Of a stretch of 64,000 bases of DNA, positions 26,807 to 35,331 are shown one piece after another (position 1 is the first letter of the stretch; each line of letters starts with the position of its first letter). The translations under genes and the position numbers were made by a program. The stretch spans positions 2,418,001-2,482,000 of the forward strand of contig NZ_CP040887.1 in assembly GCF_006337125.1 (NCBI RefSeq). The letters run 5' to 3'. Under the pieces are notes generated by a model. It searched no databases. It was not told the DNA's origin and was given only the letters and a program-made list of their open reading frames with translations. Origin of the DNA: Serinicoccus chungangensis (lineage in GTDB: Bacteria > Actinomycetota > Actinomycetes > Actinomycetales > Dermatophilaceae).

Positions 26807-29480
26807 GCCCGGGCACCCGGACCTGACCCTCCGCCAGCCGCCAGCCGGTCGCCTTGACCAGCTCGTCGGCCCCGTCCCGCTGCACCGACGAGAGCCGCCA
26901 GCGCTGACCGGCCAGCCCCGGCACGGTGACCGTGCGCGTCCCCGGTGCGGCGTTGAGGACGACCATCACGGCCTCGTCGTCCCCTGGCCTCCCGGCCCCC
27001 AGCCTGCTGCCGTCCACCAGCATGACCACCAGGTCGGGCGCCCCGTGCTCGGTCCCGGAGACCGGGAAGGACACCGCGGCGCCGATCGCCTCGGCCGACC
27101 CGAGCCGCAGCAACGGGTGCGCCGAGCGCAGGCGCAGCAGGTCCAGGGCGCACCCCCGCGCCAGGGCCATGTCCGTCGCCGCGGGCACGAGCGAGGCGTC
27201 CGCGAGCAGGGGGCGCATGAGCTCCCAGCGCACCCCGTTGTCCGGCTCCGGCGGCAGACCCCGGGCGGCGCCGTTGTCCCGCAGCCCGGGGTCGTAGCGG
27301 TTGAACCAGTCGCCCGAGGCGTAGCTGTTGCGGTCCAGGCTCTTGCTGCGCAGCAGCTCCGCCCCGGCGTGCCAGAAGCTGATCCCCTGCGACAGCGTGA
27401 CGGTCGCGAGGGCCAGGGTGTTGCGTCGCACCCGTTCGGCCATGGGGGTGGACGGCGCCAGCTTGAGCGTCAGGGTGTCCCAGAGGGTCTCGTTGTCGTG
27501 GGCGTCGACGTAGTTCACGACCTCCTCGGGGCTCGCGGCATACCCGCCCGCCGCACCCCCGTAGTCGACCTGCTCCCCGCAGACCTCCTCACCGCTCTCC
27601 TGCGAGCGGAACCGCAGGCCACGCAGACCGCCGGCCAGGCCCACCTGCAGCAGGTCGGTATGCCGGGGGTCGCGTCCCCCGGTGGCGAAGCCGAGGCCCG
27701 TCCGGGGGTCGGCGTCGTGGACGCTGCCGCCGCGCACCGCGTCGCGCAGCCGGTCGTTGAAGGTGCCGATCGAGGTGCCGTCCAGCTGCCCCTGGGTCGC
27801 CTGGCGGAACCGGGCGTCGCCCGCGACCTCGCCGAAGTCCCACCCCTCGCCGTAGAGGTGCACCGCTGCACCGTCCACCCCGTCCGCCTCGAGGGTGAGC
27901 GCGTCGAGGGCGGCCCGCACCGCCTCCATGTTCTCCGTGCTGTGATGACCCATGAGGTCGAAGCGGAAGCCGTCGACCCGGTAGTGCCGCACCCAGAGCA
28001 CGCACCCGTCCACCATGAGCTTCTGGGCCATGGCGTGCTCGGTGGCGAGGTTCTGGCAGCACGTGGACGTCTGCACGTCCCCGTCCGCGTCCAGCCGGTG
28101 GTAGTAGCCGGGGACCACGCGGTCCAGCACCGAGGAGCGGTTCAGGCCGGAGTCGGTGGTGTGGTTGTAGACCTGGTCCAGCACGACCCGCAGCCCCAGC
28201 TCGTGCAGCCCGGCCACCATCGTGCGCAGCTGCGCGGTCCGGGCGCCACCGTGCGCCTGGCCGGGCGTGCTGGCGTAGGAGCCCTCGGGGGCGAGGAAGT
28301 GCCAGGGGTCGTACCCCCAGTTGAAGGCGTCGCGCAGGGCGTGCGCCCGGACCCGCCGCTGCTGCTCGCTGCTGTCCGGCGGGAGCTCCGCCAGCGCACC
28401 GGCGGGCTCGTGCGCCTGGGCGGCCGGGTCCTCCGGCACCGAGGTCAGGTCGAAGGTGGGGAGCAGGTGGACGCTGGTGAGGCCCGCGGCGGCGAGCCGG
28501 CGCAGGTGCCGCCTCCCCTCACCCTCGGCGGCGAAGGCGAGGTAGGACCCGCGTACCCCCGCCGGCACGGTGTCGTCGTCGCGGGAGAAGTCGCGGACGT
28601 GCAGCTCGTAGACCGACTGGTCGACGGCCCGGACGGCGGGCGGCACGGGCGCCTGCAGCCAGCGCCGCGGGGCGTGCGCCGGGTCGTCGAGGTCGACGAG
28701 CACGCTGTGCCGCGAGTCCAGGGACAGGCCCACCGACCAGGGGTCCGTGGCGCCCACCCGGCGCCGCTCTCCGGTGCGCGGCAGGACGTGCTCGAGGTCG
28801 AGCCGGTAGCAGCGACCGGCCCACGCGGGCGTGCCGGTGACGGTCCACGCGCCGTCCTCCTGGCGCTGCATCGGCACCCGCATCGGCTCCCCGGCGGGGG
28901 CCCACGCCCGCTCCCGGTCGTGCTCGGGCACCCCGTCCCACAGCAGCAGGTCGACCGCCCGGGCCGTCGGCGCCCACACCGCGACGGAGGGCACCCGTCG
29001 GCCCGGCTCCCCCGTCCAGCTCACGCCGAGCGCTCGCCGGTCCGCGGCCCCGGCGTAGAGGTCGTCGAGCACGCCCGGGACCTGCACCGAGGTGGCCAGC
29101 GCCGTCGCGCCGGTGCCGTCGCGGCCGAGCAGCGCGACCTGACCCGTGAGCAGGGTCGCTGCCCGCCGCGCCACCTCGCCGTCGCCTCGCAGCGCGCGGC
29201 ACGGGGCCAGGTGGGGCCAGCGCCGCACGAGGGCGTCCGGGAGGGTGCCCTCGGCCAGCGTGAGCGCCAGCTCCTCCTGCGCGCCCTCGCCGCGACGGTC
29301 GATCCCGCCGTCCGGCGCCGCACCGAGGCTCCAGCGCAGGTCCTCCGGGGCGACGCCGTGCGGCAGCGCCGTGGGCGGGACGGCGACCAGGTCGGCGGTC
29401 AGCCAGTGCGCGCGGGCGCGCAGCAGGTCCCGGCGGTCGAGGTCCGGGCGGTCGAGGTCCGAGGGGTCCACGGGACCCAT
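26781..29480 (-). CDS. Cytoplasmic pullulanase-type alpha-1,6-glucosidase (GH13)
   Basis: The 899-residue enzyme, without signal peptide, should cut alpha-1,6 branches of glycogen- or starch-derived dextrins in the cytoplasm. It has N-terminal beta domains, a CBM48-like region ('VAVWAPTARAVDLLLWDGV'), 'YELHVRDFS', 'FNWGYDPWHFLAPEGSYAS' and the triad Asp508 ('GFRFDLMGHHS'), Glu545 ('LYGEGWDFGE') and Asp662 ('VDAHDNET'), then a DUF3372-like C-terminal domain. It follows the secreted amylase-pullulanase after only 13 nt and resembles that protein's C-terminal half throughout, so the pair arose by duplication. It is likely cotranscribed with it. Confidence 0.93.
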   Translation of the reverse strand: MGPVDPSDLDRPDLDRRDLLRARAHWLTADLVAVPPTALPHGVAPEDLRWSLGAAPDGGIDRRGEGAQEELALTLAEGTLPDALVRRWPHLAPCRALRGDGEVARRAATLLTGQVALLGRDGTGATALATSVQVPGVLDDLYAGAADRRALGVSWTGEPGRRVPSVAVWAPTARAVDLLLWDGVPEHDRERAWAPAGEPMRVPMQRQEDGAWTVTGTPAWAGRCYRLDLEHVLPRTGERRRVGATDPWSVGLSLDSRHSVLVDLDDPAHAPRRWLQAPVPPAVRAVDQSVYELHVRDFSRDDDTVPAGVRGSYLAFAAEGEGRRHLRRLAAAGLTSVHLLPTFDLTSVPEDPAAQAHEPAGALAELPPDSSEQQRRVRAHALRDAFNWGYDPWHFLAPEGSYASTPGQAHGGARTAQLRTMVAGLHELGLRVVLDQVYNHTTDSGLNRSSVLDRVVPGYYHRLDADGDVQTSTCCQNLATEHAMAQKLMVDGCVLWVRHYRVDGFRFDLMGHHSTENMEAVRAALDALTLEADGVDGAAVHLYGEGWDFGEVAGDARFRQATQGQLDGTSIGTFNDRLRDAVRGGSVHDADPRTGLGFATGGRDPRHTDLLQVGLAGGLRGLRFRSQESGEEVCGEQVDYGGAAGGYAASPEEVVNYVDAHDNETLWDTLTLKLAPSTPMAERVRRNTLALATVTLSQGISFWHAGAELLRSKSLDRNSYASGDWFNRYDPGLRDNGAARGLPPEPDNGVRWELMRPLLADASLVPAATDMALARGCALDLLRLRSAHPLLRLGSAEAIGAAVSFPVSGTEHGAPDLVVMLVDGSRLGAGRPGDDEAVMVVLNAAPGTRTVTVPGLAGQRWRLSSVQRDGADELVKATGWRLAEGQVRVPGLTAALLVR

Positions 29481-29493
29481 CCTGCCCCGCACG

Positions 29494-32400
29494 TCACGGC
29501 TGGACGAAGACCGCCACGGTGCGGGCCGGCACCCGGGCGGTTCCGGCAGCCGCGTCCCACGTCGCCTCCTGGACCACGGGGTCGGCGCCGTCCGCCTGCA
29601 CCGGCGAGAGCTCCAGATCGGCACCCTCGAGACCGGGCACCACCTGGTCGACCGGCTCGGCGCCGGCGTTGAAGACGACGACCAGGCCGTCCAGCTCCGG
29701 GTCGACGTCCGCGCCGACCGTGTCGTCCACCCGCATGACGACGACCTGCTCGTCACCCTGCTCCGTCCCGGAGACCGGGAAGGTGAGCTTGGTCTCGATG
29801 AGCTCGGCGTCCCCGAGCCGGAAGAGCTCGGTGGAGGAGCGCAGCCGCAGCAGGTCGGCGGCCATCGCGGAGGCCTGCTCGATGTCGGCCGGCTCGGGCG
29901 CCAGCGCCGGGTCGGCCAGGAGGGGCTGCATGAGGCCCCATTTGTCCTCGTTGTCCGCCGCCGGCGGCAGGCCCCGGCCGAAGCCGTTCTCGGTCATGGT
30001 GAAGTCCAGCAGGTTGAACCAGTCGCCGCTGTTGTAGGAGTTGCGGTCCAGGCTCTTGCTGCGCAGCAGGTCGGCGCCACCGTGCCAGAAGCTGATCGAC
30101 TGCGACAGCGTCGTGGTGGACAGGGCGAGGGTGTTCATCCGCACCCGGTCCGCCATCGGCAGGTCCTGCGGCAGCTTGAAGGTGAGGGCGTCGAAGATCG
30201 TCTCGTTGTCGTGGGCGTCCACGTAGTTGACGACCTCGTCCGGGTCCTCCGCGTAGCCGGCGGCCGAGCCGTTGTAGTCGACCTGCTCGCCGGTCACCAC
30301 CTCACCGCTCTCCTGGCTGCGCAGCTCGAAGCCCCGCAGGTTGCCGGCGAGGCCGACCTGCACCAGGTCGGTGTCGTTGCCGCTGGTGCCACCCGTCGCG
30401 AAGCCCTTCTCCGCACCAGGGTCCTCGTCGAAGGGTCCGCCACCGCGGACGCCGTCGCGCAGCCGGTCGTTGAAGGTGCCGATCGAGGTGCCGTCGAGCT
30501 GGCCCTGCGTGGCCTGGTAGAACCGGGCGTTGTCGGCCACCTCGCCGAAGTTCCACCCCTCGCCGTAGAGCGTGACCTGCGAGCCGTCGACGCCGTCGCG
30601 GCGGACGGTGAGCTCGTCCAGCGCGGCACGCACCGCCTGCATGTTGTCCCGGCTGTGGTGACCCATGAGGTCGAAGCGGAAGCCGTCGACCTTGTAGTCC
30701 CGCGCCCAGACGACCACCGCGTCCACCATGAGCTTCTCGGCCATGGCGTGCTCGGTCGCGATGTTCTCGCAGCAGGTCGAGGTCTCCACGTCACCGACGG
30801 CGTTGAGCCGGTGGTAGTAGCCGGGCACGACCTTGTCGAGGACGCTCTTGCTCCCCTGGCCCGACTGGGCGGTGTGGTTGAACACCTGGTCCAGGACGAC
30901 GCGGAGACCGGACTCGTGCAGCCCGCCGACCATCGTCCGGAACTCGGCCACCCGGGCACCGCCCTGGGCCGCCTCGGTCGTCGAGGCGTAGGAGCCCTCG
31001 GGCGCCATGAAGTGCCATGGGTCGTAGCCCCAGTTGAAGGCGTCCGCGTCGGCCTGCGCCATGACGCACTCCTGCTGCTCGGCGCTGTCCGGCGGGAGCG
31101 AGTCGAGGTCGCAGTCCGGCTGCGGCACCGCGTCCGCGTCGGCGGTCGTCTCCGGGATCGAGGCGATGTCGAAGGTCGGGAGCAGGTGCACGGTGTTCAT
31201 CCCCGCCTCGGCGAGCGCCTCCAGGTGGCGGCGGCCGTAGCCGTCCTCGGCGAAGGCCAGGTAGGAGCCGCGCAGCTCGGCCGGCACGTCCGGGTCGGCC
31301 ATCGAGAAGTCGCGCACGTGCAGCTCGTAGATCGTCTGGTCGACCTCGTCTTCGAGCGCCGGCGCCTCCGCCCGCTGCCAGACCCGCGGCTGCCACTGCC
31401 GGTCGTCCAGGTCGACCAGCACCGAGCGCTCGCTGTCGAGGGTGAGGGCGACCGAGTACGGGTCGGTGACCCGGTTGGTCTCCACCGCCCCGGTCTCCGG
31501 CACAAAGACGTCGACCTCGAAGAGGTACTCGCGACCCGTCCAGGACCTCTTCCCCTTGATCTCCCAGCTGCCGTCCTTGAGCCGGCGCAGGGACGACTCC
31601 TGGGGGTCACCCTGGCCGCCCTCGGGCCAGGTCAGCAGCCGCACGTCCTGGGCGGTCGGGGCCCACAGCCGCAGGGTCGGGTTCGGGCCGCGCCAGCTCA
31701 CGCCGAGCGCGGTGTCGGCGGCCCGCTCGGCATACAGGTCGTCGAGGACACCCGGGACCTGGACCCCGGTCGCGTCGGCCAGCCGGCCGAGGTCGTCGTA
31801 CATCGCGACGGCCACCTGTCCGGTGAGGATGTCCCCGGCGGCCCGGGCGCTGCGCCGGTCCAGCCGCAGGGCGAGGTGACCCTCGAGGTGCGGGAAGTCC
31901 TCGAGCACCTCCTCAGGAAGCCCGTCCGGGTCGAGGGTCAGCGGCGAGGAGTCACCTCCAGTGACGGCCTCGGCATCGATCCCCAGCCCGCCGTCGGCGG
32001 ACCAGTGAAGCCGCCAGTCGCGCAGCACGGCGTCCTCGACCCCCTCTGCGGGCCACGCCACCAGGTCGTCGCGCACCCAGTAGGCGCGCTGCGAGCCGAG
32101 GTCCGGCGCCACGCCCGCCTCGGACGTCGTCACGCTCAGCACGTGCGTCTCCAGGTCGTAGCTGAAGGTCGTCCGCACCCCGTCGGAGGGCACGGAGAAG
32201 CCGATGTTGGCGCCGTCCCGCTCGCCGCCCTCGCCGTAGTTCTCGTCCCAGGACAGGCCGTGCGCCACCTTGAGCTCGTAGGTGCCGGCCGGGATCGCGG
32301 TGGTGGCATAGGTATACGTGCCGTCGCCGTCCGGGTCGATGAGCCAGGGGGCCATGCAGGAGGGGTCCCAGTCGCCGGGGCAGCCCAGCTCGCTCTGCAT

Positions 32401-35223
32401 GGAGCCGGGAGCGGTGATGATCGGGCCCTCCGCGTCGGAGGTCACGTAGTGGCGGGCGTGCTCGTAGTAGAAGCTCACCGGCCCGCCATCGGCGGTGTAG
32501 CCGATGTTGGCACCTCCGGGTGCTCCGCCGGCGCCGTAGCTCTCGTCCCAGGAGCGGTCGATCGCAGCCTTGTACTCGTAGTCGCCGGCCGGGATCGTGC
32601 CGGCGTCGTAGGTCCCCTTCCAGACGGTGTCCTTCGCGTCCAGCGTGAGCTGCGCCTGGTCGCAGTCCGGCTGCCAGTCGCCCGAGCAGCCCATGGCGGG
32701 GTTGTGGCTGCCGGGCACGCTGACCGCGTCCGGCTGCTCGACCGGGCCGATGGGGTCCACCCCACCACCGCCGCCCCCTCCGCTGCCGGCCTCGCCGACG
32801 ATGCCGTAGCTGGAGGAGGCCGAGACGTTGCCGGAGTGGTCCTGCAGGATCGCCCGGTACTCCAGCAGGGTGCCGTCCGGCAGACCGGTGACGTCGTGGA
32901 AGACACGGTAGGGCGCGTTGTCGTCGGTGCCGAGCACCGACCACTCCTGCACACCGACGGGGCGGTAGGCGAAGGTCACCTGCGCGAAGACGTTCTCCGG
33001 CACCGCGGCACCGATCTCGGCGCGCCCGCCCACGACCCCGCCGGCCGCCGGGCTGGTCATCGCGACCGACGGTGCCTCACGACGCCCGCGCAGGTCTTTC
33101 TCGGCCCGGTAGACCTCGACGGACAGCGGGTCCACGTCGACGGTGAGACGGCCTTCGGACCCGGTGATGAACCGGCCCCGCTCGCCGTAGATGGCGCGGA
33201 ACATCGTGCGGGAGCCGTAGGTCGACAGGGATGCCTGCTGGGGCTCGTCGGAGTTGTTGGCCACGACGAGGTACTCGACCTGCTCCTCGGCGTCGATCCG
33301 GGAGAAGGCGTAGATCCCGGCCTCGTTGCTCGCGTAGCGGTGGATCTGCGCCCCGTCGGCGAGCGCGGGGTTGGCCTCGACGAGGTCGCTGAGCGCCGCG
33401 ATCTGCCGGTACAGCGGGTGCCCGGTGTCGTAGCGGTCCCGCGCGCCGGAGGGAGCACCGATGACCGGCTCGTCGGCATACTGCTGCACCTGGGTCGCGA
33501 ACATGTCCTGCCGCGCGTCCTTGTCGCCGCCGGCTCCGATGAAGCCCTGCTCGTCGCCGTAGTAGACGACCGGCTGCCCGCGGGTGAGGAACATCAGCGC
33601 GTTGGTCAGCTCGACCCGCCGCTGCAGGTCCTCCCCGGAGTGGTCCCCGGCCAGCATCATCGCCGCCCGGCCCATGTCGTGGTTGCCGGTGAACGTCGGC
33701 AGCTGGTAGGCGTTGGAGTCGGTGTCGGTGTAGTAGTCGTCCTGCGCGTAGAACGTCCGCAGTTCGGTGGTGGCGGCACCCCGCGCGAAGGCCACCGAGC
33801 GCGCCTGGAAGCCGAAGTCGATGACGGCCTGGAGCTCACCCTCGGTGGGGAAGGTGGAGAGGTACTCCGGGTTGGAGTCGTAGACCTCGCCGAACATGAA
33901 GAAGTCCTCGTTGTCCTCACGCGCCGCCTCCAGCACCCGCGGGCTGAACTCCTGCCAGAACTCCAGGTTGACGTGCTTAACGGTGTCGATCCGGAAACCG
34001 TCGATGCCCAGGTCGGCCCAGGTGGAGTAGATGTCGACCATGCCGTCGACCACCTCGGGGTTCTCGGTGAAGAGGTCGTCCAGGCCGACGAAGTCGCCGT
34101 ACAGGCTGGACTCGCCGGCGAAGGTGGAGTCGCCGCGGTTGTGGTAGAGCGTGCGGTCGTTGAGCCAGCCCGGCACCTTCACCTCCGCGTCCTCCTCGGT
34201 GCGGAAGACGGGGGTGTAGGGGAAGGAGGTCTCGGGGTCCAGGAGCGGGAACGGCTTGTTGACGTAGTCGCGGTCGTCGAAGGCGTTGCCGGCCGCGTCG
34301 CGGTAGGGCTCGGTCTCCTTGTCGACGTAGCCGTACTCCCCCTCGGCGTAGTCGATGACGTCCGCGGTGTGGTTGGTGATGATGTCGAAGTAGACCTTCA
34401 TCCCCCGGTCGTGCGCCTCGTCGATGAGCGCCTTCATCTCCTCGTTCGTCCCGAGGTGGGGGTCGATCTGGGTGAAGTCGGTGACCCAGTAGCCGTGGTA
34501 GCCCGCGCTCGCGTCGGCCCCCGACCCCTGGACCGGTCGGTTCTTGAAGCTGGGAGTGAGCCAGATGGCGGTCGTCCCCAGGCCCTCGATGTAGTCCAGC
34601 CTGTCCTGGATGCCCGCCAGGTCGCCGCCGTGGAAGAACCCCTTGTCCGTCGGGTCGAAACCGTGCTGCAGCCGGTCGCCCGCGATGCCGGCCGTGTCGT
34701 TGGTCGGGTCGCCGTTGGCGAAGCGGTCCGCCATGACGAAGTAGAACTGCTCCCGGGTCACCGGGGCCCGCAGGCTGTCCCCGGCCAGGGCGTCGTCCTG
34801 CTCGGCGTCCGTGGGCTCGAGCAGGGGGACGAGACCCACCTCGTCGGTGGCGTCGTCGAAGGTGAACTCCAGGCTGGCCGGCCCCTGGACCTGGACGGCG
34901 AGGTTGGCCTCGGGGTGGGACTCGTCCCAGCCGCCGTCGAGAGCGACCTTGTACTCCCACCTGCCCGCGGGCACCTCGAAGGTGGACCGGTACACGTCCG
35001 GGCTGCCGTCGACCGGGGTCAGTCGGGTGGCCTGGCACGACGGCTCCCAGTCGGTGCCGCAGCCCAGCTCGTCCTGCAGGTCCCCCACGAGGGTCACCGC
35101 GCGTCCCTCCTGCGCGGCCGCCGGCGAGGGAGCCAGGGTCTGCCCGGCCAGGGTGGCGGCACCGGTGGTGGCCAGCAACGTCGCGGCGAGAAGCATGCCG
35201 ACAGCAGGACGTGGACGCATCAT
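29494..35223 (-). CDS. Secreted bifunctional alpha-amylase/pullulanase, 1909 residues
   Basis: A signal peptide (residues 1-37, 'MLLAATLLATTGAATLAG') starts a modular extracellular starch-degrading enzyme. In order: an X25-type starch module (about 44-122); a GH13 alpha-amylase with 'ADRFANGD', Asp413 ('DGFRIDTVKH'), Glu446 ('FGEVYD') and Asp516 ('TGNHDMG'); a fibronectin-like segment; a poly-Gly linker near 812-820; two further X25 modules with 'CSGDWQPDC' and 'CPGDWDPSC' (about 830-1030); and a full pullulanase with Asp1518, Glu1555 and Asp1672. It should cut alpha-1,4 and alpha-1,6 bonds of starch, pullulan or glycogen. GGAG lies 8 nt before the first of two ATG codons. A palindromic operator and promoter stand upstream. 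Confidence 0.95.
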   Translation of the reverse strand: MMRPRPAVGMLLAATLLATTGAATLAGQTLAPSPAAAQEGRAVTLVGDLQDELGCGTDWEPSCQATRLTPVDGSPDVYRSTFEVPAGRWEYKVALDGGWDESHPEANLAVQVQGPASLEFTFDDATDEVGLVPLLEPTDAEQDDALAGDSLRAPVTREQFYFVMADRFANGDPTNDTAGIAGDRLQHGFDPTDKGFFHGGDLAGIQDRLDYIEGLGTTAIWLTPSFKNRPVQGSGADASAGYHGYWVTDFTQIDPHLGTNEEMKALIDEAHDRGMKVYFDIITNHTADVIDYAEGEYGYVDKETEPYRDAAGNAFDDRDYVNKPFPLLDPETSFPYTPVFRTEEDAEVKVPGWLNDRTLYHNRGDSTFAGESSLYGDFVGLDDLFTENPEVVDGMVDIYSTWADLGIDGFRIDTVKHVNLEFWQEFSPRVLEAAREDNEDFFMFGEVYDSNPEYLSTFPTEGELQAVIDFGFQARSVAFARGAATTELRTFYAQDDYYTDTDSNAYQLPTFTGNHDMGRAAMMLAGDHSGEDLQRRVELTNALMFLTRGQPVVYYGDEQGFIGAGGDKDARQDMFATQVQQYADEPVIGAPSGARDRYDTGHPLYRQIAALSDLVEANPALADGAQIHRYASNEAGIYAFSRIDAEEQVEYLVVANNSDEPQQASLSTYGSRTMFRAIYGERGRFITGSEGRLTVDVDPLSVEVYRAEKDLRGRREAPSVAMTSPAAGGVVGGRAEIGAAVPENVFAQVTFAYRPVGVQEWSVLGTDDNAPYRVFHDVTGLPDGTLLEYRAILQDHSGNVSASSSYGIVGEAGSGGGGGGGVDPIGPVEQPDAVSVPGSHNPAMGCSGDWQPDCDQAQLTLDAKDTVWKGTYDAGTIPAGDYEYKAAIDRSWDESYGAGGAPGGANIGYTADGGPVSFYYEHARHYVTSDAEGPIITAPGSMQSELGCPGDWDPSCMAPWLIDPDGDGTYTYATTAIPAGTYELKVAHGLSWDENYGEGGERDGANIGFSVPSDGVRTTFSYDLETHVLSVTTSEAGVAPDLGSQRAYWVRDDLVAWPAEGVEDAVLRDWRLHWSADGGLGIDAEAVTGGDSSPLTLDPDGLPEEVLEDFPHLEGHLALRLDRRSARAAGDILTGQVAVAMYDDLGRLADATGVQVPGVLDDLYAERAADTALGVSWRGPNPTLRLWAPTAQDVRLLTWPEGGQGDPQESSLRRLKDGSWEIKGKRSWTGREYLFEVDVFVPETGAVETNRVTDPYSVALTLDSERSVLVDLDDRQWQPRVWQRAEAPALEDEVDQTIYELHVRDFSMADPDVPAELRGSYLAFAEDGYGRRHLEALAEAGMNTVHLLPTFDIASIPETTADADAVPQPDCDLDSLPPDSAEQQECVMAQADADAFNWGYDPWHFMAPEGSYASTTEAAQGGARVAEFRTMVGGLHESGLRVVLDQVFNHTAQSGQGSKSVLDKVVPGYYHRLNAVGDVETSTCCENIATEHAMAEKLMVDAVVVWARDYKVDGFRFDLMGHHSRDNMQAVRAALDELTVRRDGVDGSQVTLYGEGWNFGEVADNARFYQATQGQLDGTSIGTFNDRLRDGVRGGGPFDEDPGAEKGFATGGTSGNDTDLVQVGLAGNLRGFELRSQESGEVVTGEQVDYNGSAAGYAEDPDEVVNYVDAHDNETIFDALTFKLPQDLPMADRVRMNTLALSTTTLSQSISFWHGGADLLRSKSLDRNSYNSGDWFNLLDFTMTENGFGRGLPPAADNEDKWGLMQPLLADPALAPEPADIEQASAMAADLLRLRSSTELFRLGDAELIETKLTFPVSGTEQGDEQVVVMRVDDTVGADVDPELDGLVVVFNAGAEPVDQVVPGLEGADLELSPVQADGADPVVQEATWDAAAGTARVPARTVAVFVQP

Positions 35224-35262
35224 TGCGATCTCCAGGGGTGGGGCAGAGGGACGTTGGCGCCT

Positions 35263-35291
35263 AACCTAGGACCATCCTGCACAGAACACAA
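35263..35291 (-). promoter_or_regulatory. Promoter of the amylase-pullulanase operon
   Basis: On the minus strand TTGTGT (35286-35291) and TAGGTT (35263-35268) are separated by 17 bp. Transcription would start about 33 nt before the ATG at 35223, leaving room for the GGAG site. Confidence 0.6.
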
Positions 35292-35298
35292 CACTCTG

Positions 35299-35314
35299 CT
35301 GCAAGATCTTGCAG
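35299..35314. promoter_or_regulatory. Perfect 16-bp palindrome CTGCAAGATCTTGCAG, MalR-like operator
   Basis: The palindrome lies 7 bp upstream of the -35 box of the amylase-pullulanase gene. Its CTTGCAG / CTGCAAG halves are the element reported for MalR/Reg1 (LacI family) control of maltose and amylase genes in Streptomyces. Control by a LacI-type maltodextrin regulator encoded outside the window is inferred. Confidence 0.65.
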
Positions 35315-35331
35315 GCGTGCTGGTCAGGCGC

